The position numbers and the translations under genes are program-made. A stretch of DNA of 64,000 nt, from contig CACXIM010000010.1 in assembly GCA_902767725.1 (NCBI GenBank), forward strand, positions 1-64,000, written 5' to 3'. The notes beneath the pieces are model-generated. The model did not search any database. It was not told the DNA's origin and saw nothing but the letters and a program-made list of their open reading frames with translations. This stretch comes from an uncultured Bacteroidia bacterium. Its GTDB lineage: Bacteria; Bacteroidota; Bacteroidia; Bacteroidales; F082. Positions within the stretch are counted from its first letter, which is position 1, and every line of letters begins with the position of its first letter. Positions 43,885-53,118 of the stretch are shown in pieces.

Positions 43885-44598
43885 ATGGAACCTAAGTTTC
43901 AAGGACACCTTGTAGATGAATTGTATAAGGATTACAGGATAAAAGAGGGCATGAAGGCCTGCATGAACTGCGGCGTGTGCACTGCTGTTTGTCCGGCTGC
44001 AGAGTTCTACAAATACAATCCGAAGAATATCGTGAACATCGTCGCGCGCAAGAACGAGGTCGATTTGGAAGAGCTTCTGAGAAGCGACACGATTTGGTAT
44101 TGCGGCGAGTGCATGTCGTGCGTGACGCGCTGCCCACGTGCCAATGCCCCAGGCTTGGTCATCATGGCCTTGCGCAAGCTCTCGATGCGAAGCGGTCTTT
44201 ACATGGAATCCGAAAAAGGCCGTCAACAATATGTCGTAGTTAAGGATTTGTGTTCCAATATCTTAAACTACGGCTATTGCGTTTATCCCCGCACTTTTGA
44301 TTATGAGACCCATAAGGAATTTGGCCCCGTCGGAAAATGGATTAACGAAAACCTAGACGATTTGCACGCCCGCATGGGCTCAAACCTCGATGGCGACGGT
44401 CCCGGCGGATTGCGTAAGATTCCCAAGGAGAGTCTCGACCAGCTGAAGAAGATTTTTGATGTCACGGGTGCCACCGAGTTGATGGAACAGGTGCTGAATG
44501 ATGCCCATCAAGAGGCAGAGAAGGAGCATCTCACCGACGAGGAGTATTTCATGAAGGTCTATACCCAAAACGATGGGGAAAAGCATTTGAATCTTTAA
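43885..44598 (+). CDS. HdrC-like 4Fe-4S protein
   Basis: A 237-residue cytoplasmic iron-sulfur protein with two ferredoxin motifs, CMNCGVCTAVCP (about residues 26-37) and CGECMSCVTRCP (about 73-84), the HdrC layout, then a helical tail longer than in methanogen HdrC. It would pass electrons between HdrA-like flavin and HdrB-like catalytic subunits. Start at 43885 because the frame upstream is not conserved in character. First gene of the Hdr-like set. Confidence 0.85.
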   Translation: MEPKFQGHLVDELYKDYRIKEGMKACMNCGVCTAVCPAAEFYKYNPKNIVNIVARKNEVDLEELLRSDTIWYCGECMSCVTRCPRANAPGLVIMALRKLSMRSGLYMESEKGRQQYVVVKDLCSNILNYGYCVYPRTFDYETHKEFGPVGKWINENLDDLHARMGSNLDGDGPGGLRKIPKESLDQLKKIFDVTGATELMEQVLNDAHQEAEKEHLTDEEYFMKVYTQNDGEKHLNL

Positions 44599-44660
44599 AC
44601 CGTGGTTATTGAGAATGGATTTATTTAGTTTACACATTGGAAACAAGACTTAGGCACAAA

Positions 44661-44751
44661 CCGTCATTGCGGACTTGATCCGCAATTTCCTGAAAACAGA
44701 GACAATCCTTCTTGTTCAGGAGATGGCGGATGTTCCTCCACCATGACGGTC
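44661..44751. repeat. Intergenic inverted repeat
   Basis: ACCGTCAT at the left and ATGACGGT at the right enclose TGCGGA/TCCGCA and CCTGAA/TTCAGG pairs, giving a branched hairpin in the 187-nt gap between the HdrC- and HdrB-like genes. The half element GTCATTGCGGACTTGAT recurs near 53978. Confidence 0.7.
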
Positions 44752-44785
44752 AAAGGTCTAGGTAAAATGAAAGAAGTATATAAAA

Positions 44786-45856
44786 ATGATAATCGAAGGA
44801 AAACAGAAAATTTGGGCGGATTACCAGAAAGACATTCCCGATGACCATTATTTTTACGTGAGGAGCTGCATCCGTCAGGCGTTTTGGCCCGGTTCGGAGG
44901 TGACGTTTCTTGACATCACGCGGAATAAACTGGGCAAGGACTTTTACGAAAACCCATATCATACCACCTGCGGCGGCATTGCTTATCACAGCGACACCAT
45001 CCCGCAGGAGACTGCGATGACCATCATCGCACGCCAGTTCGCATTGATGCACGAGAGCGGCTACGAGAATTATGTGTGTTCCTGCATCACCTCGTTCGGA
45101 TGCTACACTGAGACGCTGGAGACATGGCACGAGTATCCCGAATTGGAGGCCAAGATTCGCCAATATCTCTGGGATTCTTGCAAGAAAGAGTTCGCCAAGC
45201 CGAAATATCTCGCCCATGCCAGCGACATTATCTATAAGTTCAGGTTCGACATCGCGAAACAGATGAAGTTCCCGCTTGTCAATGTCAAGACTGGCAAGCC
45301 CTTGAAGGTGGTTGAGCACATCGGATGCCATTATTCGAAGATGTTCCCTTCGAAGGGTTTCGGCGGTGCTGAGTATCCGCATGTCTTGGTCGGCATGATC
45401 GAGGCATGGGGCGGCGAGGTCGTCGACTACCCCGAACGCCGCCATTGCTGTGGCTTCGGCTTCCGTCAGTATTTCGTGCAGGCCAACAGGGGCTATTCCG
45501 AGTCGAACACCTACAAGAAATTCGAGTCGATGGAGCCATACGAGCCGGATTTGATCATCACCAACTGTCCGGGCTGCCCTTATTTCCTCGACAGATGGCA
45601 ATATGTCATCGCGGAGCAGACTGGCAAGACCTATGGCAAGAACGGATACGGCATTCCAGCACTGACCTACGAGGAAGTGGCAGGCTTGGTGATGGGTTAT
45701 GACCCTTGGGACCTCGGCCTTCAGATGCATCAGGTCGCCATAGAGCCGCTGCTTGAGAAGATGGGCATCCCTTACGATCCGAAGAAGAAATATCAGGGCG
45801 TCAACGGCAAGGACTTGGGCCAGCCGCAGTGCCCGTCGTGTATGAAATCAGTTTGA
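44786..45856 (+). CDS. HdrB-like CCG-domain protein
   Basis: A 356-residue protein of the heterodisulfide reductase subunit B type, with paired Cys-rich regions: CSCITSFGCY near residue 96, then GCHYSKMF (about 183), HCCGFGF (about 220) and NCPGCPYF (about 259). HdrB binds unusual [4Fe-4S] clusters and handles disulfide or similar substrates. A short Cys motif (CPSC) closes the C-terminus. In an organism without methanogenesis the substrate is unknown. Confidence 0.8.
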   Translation: MIIEGKQKIWADYQKDIPDDHYFYVRSCIRQAFWPGSEVTFLDITRNKLGKDFYENPYHTTCGGIAYHSDTIPQETAMTIIARQFALMHESGYENYVCSCITSFGCYTETLETWHEYPELEAKIRQYLWDSCKKEFAKPKYLAHASDIIYKFRFDIAKQMKFPLVNVKTGKPLKVVEHIGCHYSKMFPSKGFGGAEYPHVLVGMIEAWGGEVVDYPERRHCCGFGFRQYFVQANRGYSESNTYKKFESMEPYEPDLIITNCPGCPYFLDRWQYVIAEQTGKTYGKNGYGIPALTYEEVAGLVMGYDPWDLGLQMHQVAIEPLLEKMGIPYDPKKKYQGVNGKDLGQPQCPSCMKSV

Positions 45857-45893
45857 AAAAATGAGTAAATAGAGTTTATATAATCGTCGTGTT

Positions 45894-45969
45894 GGCTTTC
45901 AGCTTTCAGCCATCAGCCGTTAGCTAGGTCGCAACGATGCTGATGGCTGACGGCTGATAGCTGACTGCC
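45894..45969. repeat. Intergenic inverted repeat
   Basis: GGCTTTCAGCTTTCAGCCATCAGCC pairs with GGCTGACGGCTGATAGCTGACTGCC, a long near-perfect hairpin in the gap before the HdrA-like gene. Type-common in Bacteroidales intergenic regions. Confidence 0.75.
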
Positions 45970-46002
45970 ATGAAATCATGGATTAATTCTGAACACTTAC
46001 TT

Positions 46003-47010
46003 ATGAAAGATAATATTTTAATCATTGGCGGTGGAGCCGCCGGAATCGAAGCAGCCTCACAATTGCATAAGATGGGGCTGAATCCTATCATTGTTGAAAA
46101 AAGCGAGGCTCTTGGCGGCCATATCGCACAGTGGGACAGGTTGTTTCCCGCTTTTCATCCAGCCAAGGACGTGGTTGAGAAGATGCTTGACCAAGTGAAA
46201 GGCATTGATGTCCGTCTGAATACTGAGGTCGTTGACATCCAAAGAGATAATAACGGTTTCCATGTCGTTTTGAGCAATAACGAAAAAATCAACGCTCAAG
46301 CAGTGATTCTTTCCACGGGGTTCGATGTCTTCAAAGCGGAGCGGAAACAAGAATACGGCTATGGCATCTATAACAACGTGATGACTAGCGTTGAACTCGA
46401 GAAGTATTTCAGGACGGGCAAGGACGACCGCATCAACAACCCGAAGCGTATCGGTTTCGTGCATTGTGTGGGCGCCCGCGACGTGAAGGTTTGCAACACC
46501 TACTGCTCGAAAGTGTGCTGCACCACGGCGTTGAAGCAGGCCTGCGAAATCAAGGAGGTGTTTCCTGAGGCCGAGGTCTACACGTTCTACATGGATTTGC
46601 GCATGTTCGGTCCAGGCTATGAAGACCTCTATCTCAAGACCCAGAAAGACTTTGATGTGAAATGTGTCCGCGGTCGCGTGTGCGAGGTGTCGGAGGATAT
46701 GGATGGCAGGTTGGTCATCAAAGCGGAAGACACTTTGTTTGGCAAACCGCTCAAGATGACGCTTGACTTGCTCGTTTTGATGTGCAGCATGGAGAAAAAC
46801 AAGAGCATCGACGCGATACAGCAGAAGCTCGGCATCGCCAACAACAGCGATGGTTTCATGCAGAACAAGGACATGTATCTGGGCATGAACGACACTGCTC
46901 AAGACGGTGTCTTCGTGGCTGGTGCTTGCACCGCCCCCAAGTCGTTGCCCGACACAATCGGTGAGGCACGTTCCGTGGCGACACAAGTGTATAATTATTT
47001 AAATAGATAA
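46003..47010 (+). CDS. HdrA-like FAD protein (short form)
   Basis: A 335-residue flavoprotein: ILIIGGGAAGIEAASQLHKMG (FAD-binding GxGxxG), ALGGHIAQWD, and the HdrA signature CVGARD ... CNTYCSKVCCTTALKQA that binds a [4Fe-4S] cluster. It lacks the extra ferredoxin domains of methanogen HdrA. By family it accepts electrons and splits or relays them to HdrC/HdrB. Start at 46003 gives the FAD motif at residue 6. Confidence 0.85.
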   Translation: MKDNILIIGGGAAGIEAASQLHKMGLNPIIVEKSEALGGHIAQWDRLFPAFHPAKDVVEKMLDQVKGIDVRLNTEVVDIQRDNNGFHVVLSNNEKINAQAVILSTGFDVFKAERKQEYGYGIYNNVMTSVELEKYFRTGKDDRINNPKRIGFVHCVGARDVKVCNTYCSKVCCTTALKQACEIKEVFPEAEVYTFYMDLRMFGPGYEDLYLKTQKDFDVKCVRGRVCEVSEDMDGRLVIKAEDTLFGKPLKMTLDLLVLMCSMEKNKSIDAIQQKLGIANNSDGFMQNKDMYLGMNDTAQDGVFVAGACTAPKSLPDTIGEARSVATQVYNYLNR

Positions 47011-47013
47011 GCC

Positions 47014-47325
47014 ATGGATTTCGGTTTTTGTTTGTCACCCAGCTCGCATGTCAAGATGGATAGCATCGACCTGACGACGTTCAACCGCCTGAAGGAGACC
47101 AATCCTGACCTCAACACTTGCATTGCATGTGGATCATGTACAGCCACTTGTACTGCGGGCCATTTCACCGAGATGAGTTTCCGCCGCATTCTTCTGATGC
47201 TTCAGAGAGGCAAGGAAGACGAGGCCAAAAAAATGATTCAACATTGCATGCTTTGCGGCAAATGCACTTTGGTTTGCCCGCGCGGCATCAACATCCGTAA
47301 GATTTTGTTAGACATTACACGATGA
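47014..47325 (+). CDS. HdrC-like small 4Fe-4S protein
   Basis: A 103-residue protein with two ferredoxin motifs, CIACGSCTATC (about 31-41) and CMLCGKCTLVCP (about 79-90). Located 3 nt after the HdrA-like gene and overlapping the membrane subunit by ATGA, so it likely wires HdrA to that subunit. Confidence 0.85.
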   Translation: MDFGFCLSPSSHVKMDSIDLTTFNRLKETNPDLNTCIACGSCTATCTAGHFTEMSFRRILLMLQRGKEDEAKKMIQHCMLCGKCTLVCPRGINIRKILLDITR

Positions 47326-49052
47326 ATTCACAGATATTCCATCCTTTTGTGCTCCCCTTCGTGTTCGGCATGGCTTTCGTGCTGACGTATTGTGTTGTGG
47401 GGCTTTTACGCGTCATCGGCCAGCTGCCGAAAGACGACAGAAAGAAGTTTTGGCGTTCCTTGGTAACGCCTAAGACAGCTTGGGCCAACATCCGTGACCT
47501 GATTGGCGACTGCCTCTTCCATGTGAAGATTTGGAAGCGCAATCCTGTACTCGGTTATATGCACACAGCTATTGCATTTGGCTGGTTTATGATTATCGTC
47601 ATCGGCCATGTGATGCTTTTTACGTTGAAACCACTTGAAGGTGTTGAAATCCAAGGCGTTGAGCGGATGTTCCCCAATTTCTATTACCCGATTTTCTTCA
47701 AATATTTCGCTGAAGAAACGCCGGTTTTCGCCTTCCTCATGGATTTCTTCCTCCTGATGATCATCAGCGGCATCTTAATCGCTGTGGTGAAGAAGATCCA
47801 TTCGAAGATTGTGGGCGTAAAGCGTATTATGCATTTCGGTTTTGCCGACAACATGATTCGTTTCGCCTTGTGGACCATATTCCCTTTCCGGCTCATTGCT
47901 GAAAAGAGTAATATCATGGCGTTTTGGTGGCTCTATTCCATTGATTTGATGGTGTTTATGTTTATGCTTCCGTTCACGAGATATATGCACATTCCGACGG
48001 AGGCGTTGTTTATCTTATTGAGGCACGCTGGCTTAAAACCACGTGAGCCTCGCAAGGGTTATGCCTTGGCCCAGATTTATTCCTGCCCGAGTTGTGGCCT
48101 GTGTATCGATGCCTGCCCGATGAGTGTCAACGACAAGAACAGCGGCAACACCTCGGCCTATTTCATGAAGCGCTTGAGAAACGGTGATAAGGAAGAGGCC
48201 CAACGCATTGCCGAGACCTGCATGCAGTGTGGCAAATGTGTTGCGGTTTGCCCTGTGAGCATCGAGTCGTGCGACATCAAGATGAGTCAACGCGAGGCTG
48301 TGCCTTATCAAATCAAAAGCGATCACGCCTATCTTGACGAATATGAACCAATTAAGGTCGAATCAAGAGTTTCCGTGCTTTATTTCGCCGGCTGCATGAC
48401 CCAACTCACGCCCAAAATCATGCACGCCATGAAGCAAATCATGGAGGCGGCAGGCGAGCAATATGAGCTGATGGATAAAGATGGTGGCGTTTGCTGCGGT
48501 CGACCGATGCTATTGAGCGGAAAGACAGCCGAAGCCCAAGCCATGATGGCCAAAAACACCGAGTTGATCAAGAAATCTGGGGCTAAGCGACTCGTACTTT
48601 CCTGCCCGATTTGCTATAAGGTCTTCAAAGAGGAGTATCACCTCGAAGGCATTGAGATTCTACACCATACGCAATACATTGATGAACTCATCAAGCAGGG
48701 CAAGCTAAAGGTCGATAAGAACGACATCAACTACGTCTATCACGACCCGTGCGAACTCGGAAGAGCCTTTGGCGTGTATGACGAGCCTCGTGAGGTGATT
48801 GAAAGCATCGGTCATTTGCGCAAGGCGAAATCAGAGAAGGAATTGAGTATATGCTGCGGCGGAAGTCTCGGCAGTTTCAACCTCACTCAGCAGGAGCGTG
48901 ACGAGATTACAGCCAATTCGGTCAACGATTTGATGTTCAACCATCCGGATGAGATTGTGACGGCATGTCCGTTGTGTCTGAAGACCTTTGTGAGGAAATC
49001 GCCAGTTGCGGTTAAGGATATTGCGGAGGTTGTTGCCAACCAATTAAGATAA
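47322..49052 (+). CDS. Membrane HdrD/E-like iron-sulfur protein
   Basis: A 576-residue fusion: membrane helices in the N-terminal 230 residues with His residues of a cytochrome b-like gamma subunit, then two ferredoxin motifs (CPSCGLCIDACP and CMQCGKCVAVCP, about 247-310), then two CCG domains (CGRPM near 390 and CCGG-like ICCGGSLGSF near 507). It would link the soluble Hdr-like proteins to the quinone pool, as in Qmo/Dsr-type complexes. Last gene of the set. Confidence 0.82.
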   Translation: MNSQIFHPFVLPFVFGMAFVLTYCVVGLLRVIGQLPKDDRKKFWRSLVTPKTAWANIRDLIGDCLFHVKIWKRNPVLGYMHTAIAFGWFMIIVIGHVMLFTLKPLEGVEIQGVERMFPNFYYPIFFKYFAEETPVFAFLMDFFLLMIISGILIAVVKKIHSKIVGVKRIMHFGFADNMIRFALWTIFPFRLIAEKSNIMAFWWLYSIDLMVFMFMLPFTRYMHIPTEALFILLRHAGLKPREPRKGYALAQIYSCPSCGLCIDACPMSVNDKNSGNTSAYFMKRLRNGDKEEAQRIAETCMQCGKCVAVCPVSIESCDIKMSQREAVPYQIKSDHAYLDEYEPIKVESRVSVLYFAGCMTQLTPKIMHAMKQIMEAAGEQYELMDKDGGVCCGRPMLLSGKTAEAQAMMAKNTELIKKSGAKRLVLSCPICYKVFKEEYHLEGIEILHHTQYIDELIKQGKLKVDKNDINYVYHDPCELGRAFGVYDEPREVIESIGHLRKAKSEKELSICCGGSLGSFNLTQQERDEITANSVNDLMFNHPDEIVTACPLCLKTFVRKSPVAVKDIAEVVANQLR

Positions 49053-49057
49053 CCGTT

Positions 49058-49996
49058 TTACATTTTGTCCATCATCCCTGGGAACGGCTTGGAGAACACC
49101 TTCGGAAACGGGGTTTCAAACTCCATGTCTTGTTTCTTGTATGGGTGATGGAAGCAGAGTTTGTAGGCATGCAGGCAGAGCCTTCCCAGTGAATTGTCGT
49201 ATGCATCTGATTCAGGCGAACGGCCATACTTTGGGTCGCCTACCACGGGATGTCCGATGTCGGCCATGTGGACGCGAATCTGGTTCTTGCGACCCGTCTC
49301 CAGCTGTAATTCAACTAAGGAATACCTCGAGTTGGAATAGAGCGTCTCGTAATAGGTCTCTGCATATTTGCCGCCGTTATCGGTTGGGCTGGAGTAGGTG
49401 ATGAAAGCCTTGTTGTCCTTCAGCCACGACTTCACCACGCCTTCCTTTTTCTCCATGCAGCCGCACACTACGGCCACATATCGGCGGTCGTAGACGGTGT
49501 TTTTCCAGTCTTCCTCAAATCTGAATGCCACCTCCTTGCTCTTAGCGAAGAGCATCAATCCGCTCGTGTCGCGGTCGAGGCGATGGATGGTGTGGGCACG
49601 GCAGCGTTGTTGGGTGTAAATGAAATAGTCGTTCAAGATGCTTTGTGCCGTGTCTTTCTCCTTGGTGGGGCTGTTGGTGAGCAAGCCTTCTTTCTTGTCG
49701 ATGACGAGCAGGTATTTGTCTTCATAGACAATGCTCAACCAAGGGCTGCGGAAGCGTTCCTTGGCGGTGGGTTTGCCGATTTCGACGACCATGCCTGGCT
49801 CAAGGACGAAGTCGAACTGGGTGGTGCGCTCGCCATCGACCGAAACGACCTTGTTGGCCAGCATGCGCTTGACTTTATTGCGGCTGATACCGTCGAGTTT
49901 CTTCATCAGGAAATCCATCAGCTGTGCCGACTCGGACACGTTGAATTTCAAAGGGTTGCTTTTGGAATGCGGGGCTTTATTTTTGGTGTCTTTCAT
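49058..49996 (-). CDS. RluA-family pseudouridine synthase
   Basis: A 312-residue enzyme: S4-like N-terminal region (about 20-80), then the catalytic HRLDRDTSGLMLFAKS motif (Asp of RLDxxTSG, about residue 144), and TGRKNQIRVHMADIGHPVVGDPKYG. It isomerises uridines in rRNA or tRNA; the exact site cannot be read from sequence. It ends convergently 5 nt from the Hdr-like operon. Confidence 0.88.
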   Translation of the reverse strand: MKDTKNKAPHSKSNPLKFNVSESAQLMDFLMKKLDGISRNKVKRMLANKVVSVDGERTTQFDFVLEPGMVVEIGKPTAKERFRSPWLSIVYEDKYLLVIDKKEGLLTNSPTKEKDTAQSILNDYFIYTQQRCRAHTIHRLDRDTSGLMLFAKSKEVAFRFEEDWKNTVYDRRYVAVVCGCMEKKEGVVKSWLKDNKAFITYSSPTDNGGKYAETYYETLYSNSRYSLVELQLETGRKNQIRVHMADIGHPVVGDPKYGRSPESDAYDNSLGRLCLHAYKLCFHHPYKKQDMEFETPFPKVFSKPFPGMMDKM

Positions 49997-50007
49997 ATCC
50001 GTTCAGG

Positions 50008-51567
50008 TTAATAGGGAAGTGGCTCGTCGGTGGTGATGGATGGCATATATGGCGACATGCCTTCGTCGTCGTTCATCTTCGAGCCCAGGACCATGGATTG
50101 GCTGTCGAACTGGTTGTTGGGACCAATGGAGGTGAAACTGCTGTTGTCGAAGCCTTGCTCCATTTCCTCGAAACGGGCATATTGGCCGACGAATCTCAAC
50201 TCCACCTCGCCTAATTTACCGTTACGGTGTTTGGCAATATCAATAATGGTGTAGCCTTTGGGTTTGTCCTCTGCATCCACGCCATCTTTGTAGTATTCAG
50301 GGCGATAGATGAACATCACCATGTCGGCATCCTGTTCGATGGCGCCTGACTCACGCAGGTCGGAGAGGATGGGTTTCTTGGAGCCGGGACGTTGCTCTAC
50401 ACTACGGCTGAGCTGCGATAGTGCCAATACGGGTATCTCCAACTCCTTAGCCAAACTCTTCAGCGAACGCGAGATGGTACTGATTTCCTGCTCACGGTTG
50501 AGGCCTTTGTCGCCCTTGGCGGTCATCAGCTGCAGGTAGTCGATGAAGACCATCTGGATGTCATGCTGTTGTTTCAATCTGCGGCATTTGGCGCGTAACT
50601 CGAAGACGGAGAGCTGGGGCGTGTCGTCGATGAAGATGGGCGCATCGGTCAGCGGGGTGACTTTGGTGTTCAGTTGTTGCCATTCGTATTCGGCCAAGTC
50701 GCCCGAACGCAATTTGTCGGCAGTCAGCGAGGTTTCGGTCGAAATCAAACGGGTAACCAACTGAACGGACGACATTTCCAGCGAGAAGAAGGCAATAGGT
50801 CGGTTGAAGTTAACGGCAGCATTACGGGCAAGGTTCAGGGCGAAGGCAGTCTTACCCATACTGGGACGTGCGGCCAAAATGATAAGGTCCGACTTCTGCC
50901 AGCCTTGTGTGATGCGGTCAAGCTCGGTGTAGCCCGAAGGCACGCCGCGCAGTTTGTCGTCGGCGTTCTTGGCGTTTTGGATCTCCTTGATGGCTTTGCT
51001 TACCAAATCCTGCATCGAGTCGTAGCTGCGGCGCAGGTTGTTCTCGCTGATGTGGAAGAGGTTGCTCTCGGCTTTGTCCAGCAGGTCGAATACGTCGGAG
51101 GTGTCTTCAAAGGCGTCGTGGATCATCTCTGAAGAAAGCAGAATCAGCTGGCGTTGAATGTGTTTCTGCATGATGATGCGGGCGTGATATTCGATGTTGG
51201 CCGCCGAAACGACGCGGTTGGTGAGTTTCGAGATGTAATAGGCACCACCCACCATCTCCAACTCGCCGCGTTGCCTTAACTCGTTGGTAACAGTCATAAT
51301 ATCAATGGGTTCCGATTTGCCGAATAGGGCTTTGATGGCGGCAAAGATCTTTTGGTGCTTGTCCAAATAGAAGGCCTCGGGTGAGAGGATGTCGATGACT
51401 TCGTTGACGGCATCTTTTTCCAACATAAGGGCACCGAGCACGACTTCTTCGAGGTCGGTGGCTTGGGGAGGGATGCGTCCTTGGTTGGCAAAGACTTGCT
51501 CAGGTGTCATCAAATTGCGTTTGGCGGTGTCGCCGAAAGGACGGCGTGTAATGGTATCGTTAGGCAT
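50008..51567 (-). CDS. dnaB: Replicative DNA helicase DnaB
   Basis: A 519-residue helicase: N-terminal DnaB domain (PPQATDLEEVVLGALMLEKDAV), a linker, and the RecA-like domain with Walker A ARPSMGKTAFALN (about 225-237), Walker B MVFIDYLQLM and the DLRESGAIEQDADMV motif. Unwinds DNA at the replication fork. A -7 box (TAATTTTG) lies at 51606-51599. The gene is followed by the RluA-type synthase. Confidence 0.95.
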   Translation of the reverse strand: MPNDTITRRPFGDTAKRNLMTPEQVFANQGRIPPQATDLEEVVLGALMLEKDAVNEVIDILSPEAFYLDKHQKIFAAIKALFGKSEPIDIMTVTNELRQRGELEMVGGAYYISKLTNRVVSAANIEYHARIIMQKHIQRQLILLSSEMIHDAFEDTSDVFDLLDKAESNLFHISENNLRRSYDSMQDLVSKAIKEIQNAKNADDKLRGVPSGYTELDRITQGWQKSDLIILAARPSMGKTAFALNLARNAAVNFNRPIAFFSLEMSSVQLVTRLISTETSLTADKLRSGDLAEYEWQQLNTKVTPLTDAPIFIDDTPQLSVFELRAKCRRLKQQHDIQMVFIDYLQLMTAKGDKGLNREQEISTISRSLKSLAKELEIPVLALSQLSRSVEQRPGSKKPILSDLRESGAIEQDADMVMFIYRPEYYKDGVDAEDKPKGYTIIDIAKHRNGKLGEVELRFVGQYARFEEMEQGFDNSSFTSIGPNNQFDSQSMVLGSKMNDDEGMSPYMPSITTDEPLPY

Positions 51568-51652
51568 AAAAATGAATTCTTTGTTAGTAATCGAATGGCA
51601 AAATTACGGATTATTTTGCGACCCGATTTGAAGTAGTAAAGGAAGTTATCAA

Positions 51653-53116
51653 CTACTTGAAAAGCTGTTGATAAGTTTTTGCAACGATTTCGTTTTCAGC
51701 GATTAAGTCTTCGCGTGCCTGTTGATAACCTATGAGGTCATTACTGGTGGCTTCGAGGATGATTCGGCTGTGTTCGAATAGATTAGACTCGGAAAAAAGT
51801 GCTGTTTCAAGGCGTTGTAGGGTAAGCCCTCGCTTGATGGCCGGATGATAAAAATGGGCCTCTTGGAGCACCTCGAAGAGGTTGAAGACTTTGTAACCCA
51901 CGGCCTGGTTTTGGATAATCTCGTGTCGTAGCAGGGTGGTGGTGAGATTTTGCGGTGTAAAACACACAATTTGCTCATAATGAGAAAGTTTCTCGATGAG
52001 CAGGCCGATGGCTTCTTTCCAGCGGCTGTGGTCGTCGAAGCAGTCCCAAACAAAACAGTTTTCAGCAGCCATGTCATCCCTGCGTAGGCTTGTGAGAAGG
52101 CTGGGATCTATGGCTGCGTCATACTCGTGTTCTCCTTGCAAAGCAAAAGCCAATATCATCTCTTCATAGGGTCTTGTGCCGTCCAATTCTGGCACAGCAG
52201 GACGGTGGAGCAGGAGGTTGAGATAGGCCACGGACTTCGGCTTAGGTTGCGGAGCTAAGGAGTAAAGTATCTTGTAATCAATGTAATACGAGTTGGTCTC
52301 CAAGGCCTCAATCTGATGTGCTTCTTCTGAAGTGGAGTCGATTTGTTGGAGCATCATGGCATTGGTGTTCATGCCGTTGAAATAGTTTTGGAATAGCGTG
52401 TGGTCGTCCAAAGCAGTGGTGAAGAGGAAACTGTTTTTTGGGATGAGTTTCCAGCAATGTCCCTGGAAGTCACAAGGGTAGGGGTTGTGGCATTGTGTTC
52501 CGATGTTGACGACTGGAGAATGGGGCAGGGCAACTACGGCTTTCAATCGCTCCACATTCTGCGCGACAAAGTCTTCTTTTTCAACGACATAATCCATTAC
52601 CGACTCCATCTTGAACAGTTGCTTCACGTCGATGGGGCCGTCTTTCACGTAGTCGCCGTTGAGATACATGAGGCGGAAATCGCTGAGCGGCACTCCGCAG
52701 CCATGCAGCACATAATATTGCAGGGCGGCATCATTATAATAGGTGTCGCTAAGTCGCAAAGAGCTCTTCACCTCCACGGCCAGCCAACGGTCGCCGTCGC
52801 GGACGAGCATGTCAAGCATGATGAGCGTGTCATTATACTGAAAAATAGCCTCATACATCACTTTTACTTCGGGGTTGCTGAGGTTGTTCCAAGTCTCTTG
52901 AGCCTTCTTGGGGAACTGTGAGGGGGAGTTGGGCGACATGTCTATGCCGCAGGGGAAGACCTCATGGGCCAACACGCCCACGTCGGTGCCGCGCTGGAAC
53001 TTTGCCCTTTGCTCGATGCTGAGTTTGTCGCGCAGATAGGGGTGTTTCTTCTGCATGTACAATGCCTTCTCGCATTGTAAGCCCTTGATATAGGTGGATT
53101 TGGAAAGGATGTGCAT
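51653..53116 (-). CDS. DUF2779 protein with Cas4-like PD-(D/E)XK nuclease
   Basis: A 487-residue protein starting MHILSKSTYIKGLQCEKALYM. The first half is a PD-(D/E)XK nuclease: LDMLVRDGDRWLAVEVKSS (Asp and ExK) and Cys residues (Cys 15 and the CHNPYPCDFQGHC cluster near 210) as in Fe-S Cas4/AddB-type nucleases; the second half is DUF2779. The start at 53116 lies 2 nt after the stop of the exonuclease gene; the longer TTG start would overlap it. Likely DNA processing, undefined. Confidence 0.78.
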   Translation of the reverse strand: MHILSKSTYIKGLQCEKALYMQKKHPYLRDKLSIEQRAKFQRGTDVGVLAHEVFPCGIDMSPNSPSQFPKKAQETWNNLSNPEVKVMYEAIFQYNDTLIMLDMLVRDGDRWLAVEVKSSLRLSDTYYNDAALQYYVLHGCGVPLSDFRLMYLNGDYVKDGPIDVKQLFKMESVMDYVVEKEDFVAQNVERLKAVVALPHSPVVNIGTQCHNPYPCDFQGHCWKLIPKNSFLFTTALDDHTLFQNYFNGMNTNAMMLQQIDSTSEEAHQIEALETNSYYIDYKILYSLAPQPKPKSVAYLNLLLHRPAVPELDGTRPYEEMILAFALQGEHEYDAAIDPSLLTSLRRDDMAAENCFVWDCFDDHSRWKEAIGLLIEKLSHYEQIVCFTPQNLTTTLLRHEIIQNQAVGYKVFNLFEVLQEAHFYHPAIKRGLTLQRLETALFSESNLFEHSRIILEATSNDLIGYQQAREDLIAENEIVAKTYQQLFK

Positions 53117-53118
53117 GC

